Part shown: in pieces, positions 11,821 through 24,301 of the stretch
Layout of the letters: each line of letters opens with the position of its first letter
Numbering within the stretch: position 1 is the first letter of the stretch
Origin: Morinoia aosen
Lineage: Eukaryota > Arthropoda > Malacostraca > Amphipoda > Talitridae
DNA: 64,000 bases
NCBI GenBank assembly: GCA_030386875.1
Contig: CM059562.1
Location: 43,297,757-43,361,756, forward strand
Direction: 5' to 3'
Made by a program: the position numbers and the translations under genes
Notes under the pieces: model-generated
Databases searched by the model: none
The model's input: only the letters and a program-made list of their open reading frames with translations
What the model was told of the DNA's origin: nothing

Positions 11821-14800
11821 GTGAGAAAACTGTTTTCATTTTTGCTACATGTAGCACGTCACAAAACACTTCCTATCCGTGTTCTGTCAAGGTAATAGGC
11901 ACACCGCACAGAAGGTACGTCTCCAGTTTCTCATTACAGGTTTGTTCGCTGCTCATTTTTCACAAATGTGCTGCATTGAAACCTTCAGACTTACATAAAG
12001 TTTACTTAGCATTAGATATAAGGTGGTACATCTCTGTACTGGGTCATTATGAACTAGGTTTACTTCTATACGTATAGTAGCATTCAAACAATACACGAGT
12101 CAAATACCACATTTTTGTGGAGTTCTAAAACGTGTTTCATTTGTAGTCAGTGAGGGAGTGACAATGTGTTTTTTCAATACACGGGACAATACACGAGAAG
12201 AATTTAAGGACGTAATTCACTCAGATATCGAGTCTTTTGTTCCCCTCTTTACCGGACTTTGCGAGCTTGTCGCATTTCTTAGCTTATGCATATTCAGAAC
12301 AGAAATACTCGTTTGCCTTTTCTCTATTTTGATAGCATTTTAACATCCTAAAAAGCTACCTCACTAACATAGATCGGTCAAAAAAATCTGTTCAATATTA
12401 TTTCGTTTGGTACCCTACAATTTTGAACGGATAACTTAGTCATCTTCACCGCTTGACAAGCATTCGTTACGCATAATTTCTGTAACTGTGTAAAGACGTT
12501 CATCAACTTGTGTCCTGAAAGTTGTTGATTGTAGATGCAAATTCGTATCGTCATCGCTGATTCCTTTTAATTGCAAATTCTGCTATTCTCTTTGAAAATT
12601 CTTTAATTAGCAAAAATTATCTGACGTAGATATTTTTTTTTTTTTGCCAGGAGGTTTTCCGGTAATAAAAACAGTTTCAATCATCAAAGATTGAACTCGG
12701 GTTATTCTTTTTTAAATTACTACGTATCGCATGATAAAGTGATGCATTTAAAAAAATTATTACGAATCGTACAAAACTTGTGCAAGTGCTCAGTCACTAA
12801 GAAAACGCACATGAGTATAGACTGCGCTCACTTCATTCACATTTTAGTGCTTCGGTGCACTACGGTTTGAATGATCGTATCATGAGAAATGTCTTGTTTC
12901 CCCCTTGTAGCTTGCATTCCAGCACGAACGATCCAACTGGATTGTTTCCCCAAGTTTCAATGTACTGTTTGCAATCATTCGTAAAATTTTGACATTTTTA
13001 CTCTGATTTACAGTGAGACTTTCATTTTTTGGAGGTCAATTAATCCTTGGATTAGGTCGAGTAAATAATGAGAGCTACGGTAGCTTATTGCTGGTAGGTA
13101 GGTTTTTATGCTGACGTGATTTGCTGTTATTGTTACCCTGAAAACTTGAACATTTTGTTTCGTGTTCAAACATTTATGGGTCCGTTGAGCCATCAAAGTG
13201 GAGCGACTCTGGCTCGTTTTGAATAGTGTATGTCTTCATAGTGACGCATGAAGGCTGCATTGCTTCCACTCCCCTACTAGCTAAGCTGGACAAAACAGAC
13301 CATGCGACCTCCGTCATCAGGTCACCCTCACCTAGCAGCTCGTTCGCTTAACGCCGCCTCCCTCGGGACGAGCATCACAGCTCTATCAGAGACTTCGATA
13401 TCCATTCACCACTCTCAATTCCAGTTCCCGTCTACTCGTTTTGCCTAATAAGTAATAATGCTCTTCACGCCTTGTCATTGTTATACATTGTTCATATTCG
13501 TTATTGGCGTGTAGTCAAGTGTAACTCCTTTCACAGCAACATACGGCTGCTAAGCAACTAACGAACAATAACACAGACGCTTCCCAAATCTCCAAACCAA
13601 GTTCCTATACACTTTCTTCATTTTCAACTGGAGCTTATGGAGCATTAGAGCTGGCTGTACCGTTTGTTCTCGTTCGCCTGTGTTATTTGTTCAGCATTAG
13701 TTGAGTTTCTGACCAAATCAGTTGCGTTAGCAATAATTGCTCACGAATGATTGTTCTTGCACTTGGTCAATCATCTAACCTATTTAACTATGCCTTTCAT
13801 TCCTTAATAAATGATTAAATAATTAAATACTTGCTGCACATAGGCAAAATGCTTTGGTCAGTAGCTGGCTTCTGCACGGTTGTTTCAAAAAGCTGTTGGT
13901 AAACGAAGGCGTTGTAATACGTTGAGTTTCCGACGGTTTTTTTTCTTCAGCCGCCGTGTGTTGTCTCGTGAGCAGGAATTTCTAAGCTCTTGGTTCGTCG
14001 GTGGGTGAAGCACATGAATGGCATAAAGCGATCTAACGACGTAAAGCGTTAGACAGGAGTTGCTACTCATCTAAACTGGAGCTCAGCCTGTTCTGCAGCC
14101 GTCCTCCGAGGTGGGTGCCGCCGCGCTTCATCGCATGCCAGCTCGCCCAAGTCCTCATGTCGCTAGTGTGTGTGATGCCTCGCGCTATTCTGCATGATAC
14201 GAGACCTGTAGTTTTCTTTACCTAACATTAAGTAGAAATAACCATTTATAGTTATTATGGAGCTTCCCAGTGTATGTGTAGCTCGATGAGTAATGTTGAA
14301 CAGCCGTTGTTGTGAAGTAATTCACATAATTGATAAAAAAGAGAAATTTTGCGTTTCTTAAGTTATACTCGAACATTTTAGCCGTCAGAGCAGTGATTCA
14401 CTTTGATATTTTCGAAGAGAATATAGTTCAAGAATTCTGGCTGAGAAAGGTTTACAATTCACAGAATAAATTTTGCGCGCTATCGAAAGACCGATCGATG
14501 TTACCATTTATGTATGCTTTGTTTTATCTGTGGGTGTGACATCACCGCAACGCCCCTGTTTGACTTGATAAAGTGCCCTTAGGTTTTGTTATGTGCAGTT
14601 GGGCTTACTTGATTTCATGGTCAACGAGGGCTCAGTGCCCGTTGTAGTAAGAGTAAAATGATTATTAGATGAGCTTCTCGAGACCATTATTCATAATTTG
14701 AAGGAAAAAATGTATGTCGTGAAATTTTCGTAATCCTCAATTTTGATGCCATTGCTTTTTATTTTTAGAGATGAATGAATCTTGAATATACAGTGGTGCA

Positions 14801-15228
14801 ATAAATATTCAAAGTATGGTCGAATACTTAGTTTACAGTTTATTACGCAGTAGCATAGTAGTGTAAATTGGAACATGTTATGTACAAGGTTTTATTTAAG
14901 AACGGGACCCGAAAAAGTCTTTCGAGTAAAAAAAAGTCCTAGCCCAGAGAGAGTACAGGTTTTACTCTCTCTTGAAACTTTGCTGGGCTAAGACAATGCC
15001 CATTTCATAACAGAAGTATGCAGTGATTATGAAAGCTAATTGTTCCTTTGTCCAGTTCGTCATCCTAGCGCAGTTCCAAAGCATGATGAATTTTACTGGC
15101 CTCTGATTCTTATTTTGACTGTTGTATCATGTATACGTAGGTACCAAATAAAAGATTTAAATCTCAGGATTCTACTGCCGTTTTGTTTTCAAAAATCCGT
15201 TTATTTTATCAGAAGTTATTAAAAAAAT
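11821..15228 (+). other. Start of the 21-kb smooth intron
   Basis: No R1 or transposon coding sequence is seen. A T12-type homopolymer lies near 12632. A pair of inverted sequences makes a hairpin at 14940-14990 (separate entry). A moderately GC-rich patch lies at about 14080-14170. The rest is unremarkable AT-rich DNA. Confidence 0.5.
14939..14990. repeat. Nested inverted repeat (hairpin-forming)
   Basis: Outer arms TAGCCCA and TGGGCTA enclose inner arms GAGAGAGTA and TACTCTCTC around a 7-base loop. The total is about 52 nt. It is shorter than typical animal miRNA precursors and could be a transposon remnant. Confidence 0.55.
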
Positions 15229-16610
15229 TTCCCCAACTATTGTGTCTATGGGAATTAGCATCCTTAGGGGAAAATGTGAGGGCCCGAGCTCAGTGGTAGG
15301 TAGGCCTTCTTTATGTTGAAATTAATTTTTTTATTGAAAATGATGTTTGGTTCACTGCTGTCCTGTTTTTTTTTGTCAGTGCCTATTACTTTCTTCTTCC
15401 CCTTTGATCTGGTTTCATGAACTTCTTTCACAACTTGCTGTTTCTATGGCCTTTCTGCTTAGATTCAGCTTCCTCTAAACTCCATACTAAATGGTGCCTT
15501 CCTCCTTCCTCTCTTTGGATCGCCTTTGTTTCGGATAGGGGAGGCTTAAGGGGGTCATCTCAGGCCCCTGTCGGTCCGTTGAGATTTTTTTGTGTTGTTG
15601 TTGGAAAAGGACCCTTGGTGGCGGACTATTCGGTTCTAAAATTTTATGGCTCTACGGACACGAGATCCCCCCCAGGAGGACTAAAGACTAAAAATTCAGT
15701 AAGAGGACTAAAACTCACTTTGTTTACAATGCTTCAAGGATTCTAAAACTGTCTTTGGTTTTGTTCTAGCATAAAAACTCAATGAGTTCTATTCATTTGA
15801 AATATCAATAAAAATGAACTAAAAACCAATATGTCTAATTTTGTCAAAAAACTAAGGCCTGAATCGAAAAAAATGCATAGGAGAAATTGTGTTTCTTTTC
15901 AAAAGTTACATATAATAGACTACAAATATAAAATTTCATAATTTTTATGAAAAAAAAAATTTGTTTAAATTTTTGTAAATTACAATTGACAGTGTGAATA
16001 TGAAGTTATGCATGGAGATTATCGAAATGAAAATGAAAACAGCATTCAATTACATAAATTATCCATTATATTACACTTCAAAAAAAAAATTGTTAATGGC
16101 TTATACCCCAAACGTCTAACTTTCAACATTCAAAAGAGGACTCGTCAGTGAGTTTTTCTGCTAGGAAAGAAACAGAGAGTTTTAGAATCCTTTGAACCTT
16201 TCTAACAAACGTAAAGTAGCAAACTTCCAAATTTTGGGAAAAAAATTATAGAGCTCAAAACCCAAAAATAATGTATTATTGATATAATGATAAAAAATCG
16301 CATATCACAAAATTTTTTCCCAAATGTTCCAATTTCTACTTTACGTTTGTTAGAAATGCTTCAAAGATTCTAAAACTGCGGTTAGTTTTGTTCTAGCATC
16401 AATACTCAATGACGAGTCCTCTTTTGAAATATCCATAAAAATGTATCAAAAACTAATTTTTCGTAAAAAAGGCCTAAATCGAAAAAGTTACAGTAGTAAA
16501 AAAGTTTACTTTCAACAAATACATATACTGGCCAAATTTCAAACGAATCTGATGAAAGTAGTCAAAATCATGAGATGACACCCTTAAACTAACTAATAAT
16601 CTAATCTAAC
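15229..16610 (+). repeat. R1 interspersed repeat split by a 1.03-kb TTAA element
   Basis: The first part, 15229-15549, runs from CCCCAACTATTGTGTCTATG to GGGGAGGCTTAA. The last part, TTAAACTAACTAATAATC at 16584-16610, is the normal R1 3' end. The interruption falls exactly at the TTAA inside GAGGCTTAAACTAAC, giving an unambiguous empty-site comparison with other R1 copies. Confidence 0.9.
15550..16583. mobile_element. TTAA-flanked non-autonomous element, 1034 bp, nested in R1
   Basis: TTAA duplications lie at 15546-15549 and 16584-16587. Inverted ends are GGGGGTCATCTCA and TGAGATGACACCC. The interior has no long ORF. It shows a direct repeat (about 15728-15920 against 16356-16535, both starting near TGCTTCAAGGATTCTAAAAC) and an inverted pair around CTAACAAACGTAAAGTAG (16200) and CTACTTTACGTTTGTTAG (16337). 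It is consistent with a piggyBac-type MITE; no transposase is present. Confidence 0.8.
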
Positions 16611-17654
16611 CTGGCTTACGAGAATTTGGCCTTCAATTTGGCGCGATCCATTCAAGAAGAAGTTATTCTCAACGCAATACTAGAAGATCGATCTCTCAGT
16701 CCTTGAAAATCTTCTGAAAAATTCGGGATCAACCTCGCGCGATCTCGATTGCCAGCGCTGCGTCAACTCGTCTTTCTTCGTTCTCCTCTCTCCCCCACAA
16801 CGGACTCTCAGATGCCTTCTAAGAGAATGATAAACCTTCCTCCCTTTTATTGTACTCATCTTATTAATTCTTGACTGTTTTTTGGAGAAGTTTTTGTATG
16901 GAACATAATAGCATATGCGTACTTTGGTATTGTCTGTCTTTACCTTTGACTCTGGTTTTTGAAACACCATAAGGACATGTTTGTTCCTAACACACACGTT
17001 CGACGTTTAGCCTAGGTAACCTTCAGTCAGTTGAATTAGAGTGCACGAGTTGATCTCGGAAAGAGAGGACGCTTCCACCTTGTGTTGCGTTGATTAAAGC
17101 GTCTACCACAACAGTGTATCAATTGTGAAAGCTCGCTGTTGTATAGTATCATCATTCATCACCAGTAAAGTGAAAAATCGATGAAGTATATCATCAAAAT
17201 ATGATGTATTCAGTCTCATTATCGAATAGTTACTTGAAGTTGCATCGCAATTACAGGTGAATTCGCGCTCTGTGAATCATCAGCTGCAAGGATATTCTGA
17301 AACTCACCGTTCAACACTTTTATGTTAATACGTTGAAGATTAAAGGATTGTCATGAAGTACATGAAAACTGATTTCTCAGATACATAAGAGACTTTGGCT
17401 CAAATATCAATTTCAATCGTTGGTGACCCCATTCCCTGCTTCATATCAAAGAAGTCCACTGCTAGTCTATCGCGTTCAGGGCATCCATTTGAATTTTCAA
17501 TTTTTTCAATCTGAACTTCCAAATAATCAGGAAGTTTTGGGGATAAATGTATAAAGGGAGTTCATAGGAACAAGGAACTCTGTTCTCGCACACATGAAAT
17601 ATACAAGTGTAACCAACCATTTGTGGCAGAAATCATCTGAATTTTTTTCGGGAA
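16611..17654 (+). other. Intron sequence, no gene recognised
   Basis: AT-rich DNA between an R1 copy and a Tc1 transposase fossil. The N-terminal half expected for that transposase was not found here. Confidence 0.5.
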
Positions 17655-18190
17655 CGTTTATAGAAGTCTGAAAGTATTTGGGACTCGGTACTGAGGTCCG
17701 ACGAGACGAAAATTGAGGTCTTTTGGCGAAACAGTGTTATTCATTCACGTTTGGAAGCCATAAAGCTTGGCGTATTATCCTAATAATAACTGAACAGAAC
17801 TGCAACTGGAGTTGGGGGCAGCGTTATGGTGTGGGGCGGCTTCTTCCCTGCAAGTCACGGCAAGCTCCGTTTATTGTTGAGAAAATGACTGCAGATGTAT
17901 GGCAGGGTTCTAGACGATACTTTCTTACAGTGCAAATGACTTGATGTTTCCAAGAGGACAGACATTGCAACAATGCAACGGACCAAAACTTAAATATGGT
18001 CGAAGACACTGTACGTAGTATGGTTTCCACTAGAGAATATAAAGATTATGTTATGTTCAAGTTATCTGACAAACCTAAATCCTATCGAAAACTTGTGGCG
18101 AGAGTTGATACTACACCGCTCAGTGAGTTACAACTGCTGTATGGATCTAAATTGGCGCCTTCGTGGGGAAAATATGGGGTCTTGAACTGA
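17655..18190 (+). pseudogene. Tc1-like transposase fossil (C-terminal half)
   Basis: With frame changes, conceptual translation gives the order of Tc1/mariner landmarks: SDETKIEVFWRNS (first catalytic Asp), GSVMVWGGFF, KMTADVW, LMFPRGQTLQQCNGPK and LNPIENLWREL (Glu). In the second block, where Tc1 enzymes have QQDN, this copy reads QQCN, so a catalytic Asp is lost as well. Stops and at least two frameshifts are present. No inverted repeats were located. It abuts an R1 copy at its 3' end. Confidence 0.85.
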
Positions 18191-18475
18191 GTTCGGTTGG
18201 CGTTTTTCGTTGAAATGCTATTGTTTTTTATTGAGAACTATCTTTTTTCCTGTTCAGTGCTGCTATGTTTTTTCAGCTACTATTCTATTGTTTTTTCTTC
18301 AACTTTCATCTTGTTTCATAAACGTCCTCCTCAACTTATGTTTTACTGCGTTGGGGATTTGTACATGGATTCTACGTTCCCTTAACTCCGTACTACAAGG
18401 TGCCCTCATTCTTCAACTTTTTGAACACCTTTGTTGTGGTTAGAGCGGCCTAAAGTAACTATTTAATCTCATCGA
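18186..18475 (+). repeat. R1 interspersed repeat, diverged
   Basis: It runs through TTTCGTTGAAAT, TTTTTTCAGC, TTCATCTTGTTTCATAAACG, CCCTTAACTCCGTACTA and CACCTTTGTTGTGGTTAG. It lacks the 5' GGGAATTAGC block. Confidence 0.75.
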
Positions 18476-19250
18476 GATGCTGACTTCTGTCAGGAGACTG
18501 AAATTTCGTTAACTCTTCACTTGGTATTATAGTCATCATCGAGTTTAAACTTAGGTTAAACGGGGTTTTATCGGACAAACCTTCGTCAATTGCGTAAAAA
18601 CTGTGGTAACCCTTCATTTTCAAATATGATTGGATTCAGGTATCCAGAGTCATTTGCTAAATTAAATATTCTAATTAATCTGATTCAGCACTGCGCGAGC
18701 ATAGCTCCTTCTATGGAGTAAGGAGCGGTCGCGTAAGTAAATAGTTAAACTATCGTTTTTCCTTCAGTTCGAATTAATTATTTGGACGGATATGCCATAC
18801 CAGACTCAAGTGGTTCAACGTAAGCCCAGAGAAATTTTGTCACATGTATATCAACCGGTTATTCAGAGAAATCGTGTTAAATCTGGGTATATCACTTTTG
18901 GTTACATGTTCAAATAAACTTTAAAGTTTGAACATAATAAGTTCACATTTCATACGGTGGAAATATCTCGTTATGAAATTGGCAGTCTTTGGAACTTGTG
19001 AATGTAATACAATTTTCTTCAAAAACCTCAAGAAATTTGTCATTTGTTACTCAAATTTTTAAGTTTTGTCCGCCACTACGTTTATTCACTGGGCGGACTG
19101 AGAGAGTGGAACATTTACGGGAAATAATGCTGACTTCAGCTGTGTGTAATTTTTGGCACGCCTATTTGTGTCTTGTTAGCCAATGAAACACTGAGGTAGG
19201 TTGCAATACATAGATTAATATTGTATATTGATCACACGCTTGTGTGTGTT
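18476..19250 (+). other. Intron sequence, nothing recognised
   Basis: AT-rich, with no repeat family or coding similarity noted. Confidence 0.5.
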
Positions 19251-19385
19251 AGTTTACCAAAGTCGATGTCGATACCGTCGTGCGGTCGACGTAAGGGTTC
19301 GTGGAAAAGGGGGGCTGTCTTCTGTGCAGCTACCTTTTTCCGGGGCGCTAGCTTCTCTTCGCAGCTGCCCTTCCTGAGGTTCGTG

Positions 19386-19640
19386 TGGGTACCGCCTACA
19401 CCCTAATCAGTCCGCTAGGGCAACAGAAGTTATTTCTGTTTTGTGCCGAACTACGGTGGCACCGCTAGAGTGAGGTGTGTGTGTGTGGGTACCGCCTACG
19501 CTATATTCAGTCCGCTAGGGCAACAGAAGTAAATTCCGTTTTGTGCCGAACTACGGCGGTACCGTTAGGAAGACGAGCAACTATCTGCGCCGTATGAGAC
19601 CGCTAGGGCAACAGAAGTGAACTCTGTTAGTGCCGAACTG
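19386..19640. repeat. Three tandem ~90-100 bp hairpin-forming units
   Basis: The core CCGCTAGGGCAACAGAAGT recurs at 19412, 19512 and 19600 (spacings 100 and 88). Each core is followed by TTCTGTT-like bases and TGCCGAACT. Within each unit, GGCAACAGAA pairs with TTCTGTTTTGTGCC (or a close variant). In the first two units outer TACCGCC pairs with GGCGGTA or a variant. The region is GC-rich within an AT-rich intron. No family is recognised. Confidence 0.75.
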
Positions 19641-19659
19641 CGACAGCGTCTTCCTATCG

Positions 19660-20455
19660 ACCAACTATGCGAAATAGTTCGTCCTTCCGAGGTGGCTCCT
19701 CAAACTCCTTATTAGGCGAGGTGTCGTTTGAGACTAAAGCCTGTGTCAATAAGGAGAAAGGAAACTTTTGACCTCAGGGTGTGACTTGTTTATTGCTGAA
19801 TCTCTTTGAAGTCCCTATTACATACACCGGTATATTTTAACAAAGACAGTGATTTAGTTTCTGTTGCAAAAATAGTGCGTACACACATGAGCTACTGCAT
19901 AACATGGTACAACACTCAAAATTGCATTTAAAATATTAGTCTTATTTAGCTAGGTAATCAAAGAAACATTGGAATATCGACATGTAATACAAATGATATT
20001 TAAGGGCTAACTAAAGTAAATGCACAGACGCAACATCAGCGCAGAGAAACAGATAAGTCGGCGTTCAGGGAGCTGGACACATAAAGAAAATACTTGGGAT
20101 TATGGGTAACTAACACAAAAGGCTCGGCAACCCCTGTGCGGCCTGACAGTCGATAACCTAAGGCGTTACTTAAGTCTATTCTGAGTCTTTCTTCTTCCTA
20201 GTGTACCTAACGTGTCCAGCTCTACGGCATCATCATAATCTTTTAAATTCATACCTTCACAGAAATTTGAATTTTAAATTTTGCCTCCCGCTCTCGAAGT
20301 ACTCATTTAGCTTATAGTATTGCATTTCTTACTCGTTTTGGTACCGGAACTAAATGTGTTGCCATTCTTGTTATTGTTCTTCCCGACCATGTAATCACTA
20401 ATCAATTACAATACTTTCAGAGATGCTATTGTTAGTTCGGTTTGATTGTTCGGAA
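19660..20455 (+). other. Intron sequence, nothing recognised
   Basis: Sequence following the hairpin units. No coding or repeat similarity is noted. Confidence 0.5.
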
Positions 20456-20812
20456 TTATTGTATCTATGGGAATTAGCACTCCCAAGGGGATTATGTGAG
20501 GTACCGAGCTAAATGTTAAGCCGGCCTTATTTTCGTTGGAATAATATAGGGTTTTTATTTGTTACGGACCATCATTTTTCGGTTCACTGCTGTCCTGTTT
20601 TTCAACACATACTACTTTCTTCTTAAATTTTTTTTTGTTGTTTTTTGTTTGATCAACTTCTTTCTTAGCTTTCTGTTTCTATGCCCCTTGTGCCTTGATT
20701 CTGCGTTCTCATAACTCCATACTAAATGGTGCATTCATCCTTCCTCTCTTTGAACATCTTTGTCGTGGTAAAGGGAGGCTAAAACTTACTTATAATTAAT
20801 CAATCAACTTTT
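20456..20812 (+). repeat. R1 interspersed repeat, near full length
   Basis: It contains TTGTATCTATGGGAATTAGC, ACTCCCAAGGGG, GTTACGGACCATC, TTCGGTTCACTGCTGTCCTG, ACTCCATACTAAATGGTGC and the AATTAATCAATC tail. Sense orientation. Confidence 0.9.
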
Positions 20813-21464
20813 CGGTGTCATTTCTTCGCTTGTAGAGCTCCTCCAAAATAATTTCATTTCGGTAATTGACGTGTCGTGGAAATTAAACCACTGCTCTTCT
20901 TGTCAACGTTGATAAATTTCCCCTTCGACGAATTTCACCTACTCGGAAGCGAAGATCATAAATGTTAGTTATGCAAACGTGAGTTTCATCATGAATAGTA
21001 CAATGCTGGAATTCATCTAGTTGCCATTCTAATGCTACAGTTTCAAAACTTCGCTCATTAAAAATGTCTCGTTTTCGAGAAATGTAAAAAAAATTTCCGT
21101 TCTAGTTTATTCAAGATTAAAACTTTGCGTTGCTATTTTTGTTCTGGAAACGACCAGGAACTTTCGAGATTCTTCTCGTAGTGTGGCTCGTGCCGAGTTA
21201 TTTCTGACTGCAGTTCGTGAGAAATGGTGCCACTTGAGGCGCGCTGTGGTTTTCGGAATAAAGTTGTGCCGGACGTAAAAACTGTTATATGAAAGTTCTA
21301 ACGACCGTATGGGGAATTTAAAGAGAAGTATAAAACGTTTAAAAGAAAATAGGGCAATAAAGGGCTTGTGATGCACAAATAAGGTAAACGAACTATCCTT
21401 TTGGCAATGTGTAAATTTTCAACTCCGCAGTTTTAAATTTTCTCTTTTTTCGTTTAAAGCTTCT
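20813..21464 (+). other. Intron sequence between two R1 copies
   Basis: AT-rich. The 89-codon minus-strand frame at 21107-21376 has no recognisable motif. Confidence 0.5.
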
Positions 21465-21778
21465 TTCCCTCGAGGAAAATGAGTTCTCGAGCTAAAGGTT
21501 AGGTAGGACTTCTTGTTGCTGGAATGCAATAGGTTTTTCTTTTGTTACAGACAAGCTTTTTTCGGTTCACTGTTGTCCTATTTATTAGCACCTATTACTC
21601 TTTTCGTCAACTTTCATCTTTTTTCATAAACTTGTATCTCAACTTGCTGTTCGATGCACCTTGGGCATAAATTCTGCGTTTTCTCTAGTCCACTCTAAAT
21701 GGTGCCCTTCTCCTTCTTCTCTTTGGAACGCCTTTGTTGCGGTTAAGTAGGCTAAGATTGACATACTCAATCCAATCT
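21465..21778 (+). repeat. R1 interspersed repeat, 5'-truncated
   Basis: It starts near TCGAGGAAAATGAGTTC and carries GAGCTAAAGGTTAGGTAGG, TTCGGTTCACTGTTGTCC, CTCTAAATGGTGCC and CTTTGTTGCGGTTAAG. Confidence 0.85.
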
Positions 21779-22699
21779 TAGTTCTGAGCTGCAAGTTATT
21801 CTTTATTACAAAATGGTAGTATGAAATTTTATTTTGTACGATTAAATTTTTGCAAGTGAAACGAATGGAGGTATGGAAAACTACTTGTGACGGCCATCTT
21901 CTTGTAAGCAGTTCTGGCATACGTATTTCACTATTTTGTGTGCCCAAAAAATCAGCAATTGCTGCAGGAGTCTACTGGTGATCATGATTTGTAGTTAGGT
22001 AGGCCTTACCTTCCTTCTTATTGCTCTTCCTTTCTTATGAAGTAAAACAGCTTACTGTGTTGCCGACGTCTTTCATGAGTGTCTTAGTTTCTTAGTTGCA
22101 CTCTTATTTCACTTCTTCGTCACATCGAGTTGATTACGCCTCTTCTGTGGACGTGACGAGCTGCGTCAAATGACGGCTGCCATGTAACTTGCTCGTGAAG
22201 CCTCTTCATCTCAACCTCCAACTTGACTTAGATCTGCGATAATCGCTTAACTTACACAATTTTAAGTTGAATTTTGAAGCAGTAACTTTTAAGCCTTTGG
22301 GTCCTGATGGTTACTTTAGTGCCAAAATGGCCAGTGCTTCCAATTTAGGGTATCTAACTTAATTTTAGAGTAATTTACCTAGTGAGGGACTAATTTGAAA
22401 TAAAAACATAAGTAGAAAAATAAATAGTATTCATGAAATTATTTTTAGGCATTCCAGAAGCCTTCTCGTGTAAATTACCATTGGCGTAAATTACGCCTCA
22501 GGGTGAATATATTAATAACCTTTCTAATAACAATATAATAATAATCAATAACCAATATAATCAATAATCATTCTATTCAACTTCAGCAAGTTTTTTCAGA
22601 CCTTCGTTTTCTAATAAGTTAAGGCAAGAATTTATAAACTATTACTTCGAAAACTCAAAAACTTTATTTTGAATATCGAAAATTTCCGAGCATAAAGCT
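21779..22699 (+). other. Intron sequence, nothing recognised
   Basis: AT-rich, with an AATAATAATCAATAA-type low-complexity stretch near 22530. Confidence 0.5.
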
Positions 22700-22703
22700 T
22701 TAA

Positions 22704-23478
22704 CCCCTTTCCCAACAGTTTTTTTTCGTAAAAACGTTTCTTTGTCAGACTATTTTTTTATTTTGGTTCTCTATAGTATTTTTGATGCTGGTTATGATAG
22801 TTATTTTTTCTCCCCATTTTTGTGGTAAACTTTTTATTTGAAAATACCTTTGTCGGCCAAAGCGAGTCAACTCGTATTCCTATCAACCATAATTTTTACC
22901 ATATTTTCTCAATTTTTTCAAAATTTCATTACCAAATGTAAAGAGAAATGAAAAGCTATTTTATTTTTTATTTATATTACAAATGTACACCAAATATCTA
23001 GCAGTAATTATAATATGCATGATAAATGAAATCCTTTTTCCGGCATTTTATTATGAACAAAATCAAATGAAAGCTGTAAGTTGTAAGCAAAATATAAAAC
23101 AAATGAATTTTGTTTCCACATATGAACGAATAGTATTTCCTCAGATTGTTTCTAGATGAAATTATTTAGAATGGTACTTTTTAAAATGAATGCAAGTGTG
23201 GATGCAAACAACACCCATCCGACGACTATGGCTGTCGGAGCAAGTCTAGTAACAATGTCCTTGAAATCCAACAGCTCTACCCTATAGCCTATGCCAGGCC
23301 AACGATTTTACGAGAACACTCGTTTCACACGTGGAATGGCTTACAAAGGCTTAAAATCGACGAGTATATACGTATGTAGCTGGATTTTGAGGGTAAAGTT
23401 TAGGCGAGTATACTCGTCGACGGCTGAAAAACGAACATTTTGTGAGAACGAGTATACTCGTTTCTGTCGGGGAAGGGG
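22704..23478. mobile_element. TTAA-flanked MITE, 775 bp
   Basis: TTAA duplications lie at 22700-22703 and 23479-23482. Inverted ends are CCCCTTTCCCAACAG and CTGTCGGGGAAGGGG. The right part repeats palindromic CGAGTATACTCG-like motifs near 23360, 23405 and 23448. No coding sequence. It is the first of three such elements within 2.7 kb. Confidence 0.75.
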
Positions 23479-23500
23479 TTAAAGATTCAAAAATTTTTAA

Positions 23501-24297
23501 CCCTTTCCTTCCCAACACTCGAATTGTTAAGGGAAAAAATTTTCTAAGGTAATTTCAGTCAATGCCCTGAAATATCAGCAAAATTGCCGTAGCATGTTTT
23601 TTTTTCTGCATAAGCAGGTGCTTACTTCCTTTGTAACACGTTGACTACGATTGCACGTGTTGTGAAGTTGACTTGGTTAGGTTGTGAAAAACAGACTGGT
23701 AATATCGATGTATTTGCTGGAATAAGTTTCCGTCCTTTTTAAGAAATGTACAAAATGTAAGAGCTCAATAATTTTTTCATGGGATGATAAAATTCCTTCA
23801 AAAAAGGTTGCAAAATGGTTTGAAATTTTGTACATTTACATTGGTGCGTGTATGAACAATTTACCTAGTGGTACACATTTGTACCACTCCGTGGTCCAAG
23901 TATCGAATTTGAAAATAAATTATGCTTTAACAATGTATGCTTCCACGCCCAAAAAATGGTCGAAAAATCTGAGAAAAGATATCAATTTAGATTTTGCTTT
24001 ATTTTACCTGTAAATACATGTTCTTATGAAAAACTTGCTGAAGTTAAATGAAAAAATATTAAATGTATTGCATAGACCATGAAGCTTACACTGAGTGGAT
24101 ATCAATAGCAAATTGCACGTGTCAAACTTCTGGAGTGTCTAAAACATAGTTGCAGGAATATTATTAATTGCCCTAATTTTGTCATTTACTTCAAATTATT
24201 TCCCTACTAGTTGAATTACCTTAAAATTTCGTCAATTTCCCTAAACTGGAAGACGAGTTCACGACGGCAACTGGAGTTCCCGTCGGGAAGCAAAGGG
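23501..24297. mobile_element. TTAA-flanked MITE, 797 bp
   Basis: TTAA duplications lie at 23497-23500 and 24298-24301. Inverted ends are CCCTTTCCTTCCCAAC and GTCGGGAAGCAAAGGG. Both terminal regions resemble the element at 24892-25413 (for example CCCTAATTTTGTCATT and CCCTAAACTGGAAG), so the two belong to one family. Confidence 0.75.
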
Positions 24298-24301
24298 TTA
24301 A

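Noticed and set aside
12655-12715. Antisense T-loop-like AACCCGAGTTCAATC
   Set aside because: It resembles a tRNA T-arm, but no cloverleaf can be drawn around it.
15417-15746. 109-codon + strand ORF
   Set aside because: It spans the junction of R1 and a nested TTAA element, so it is a chance frame.
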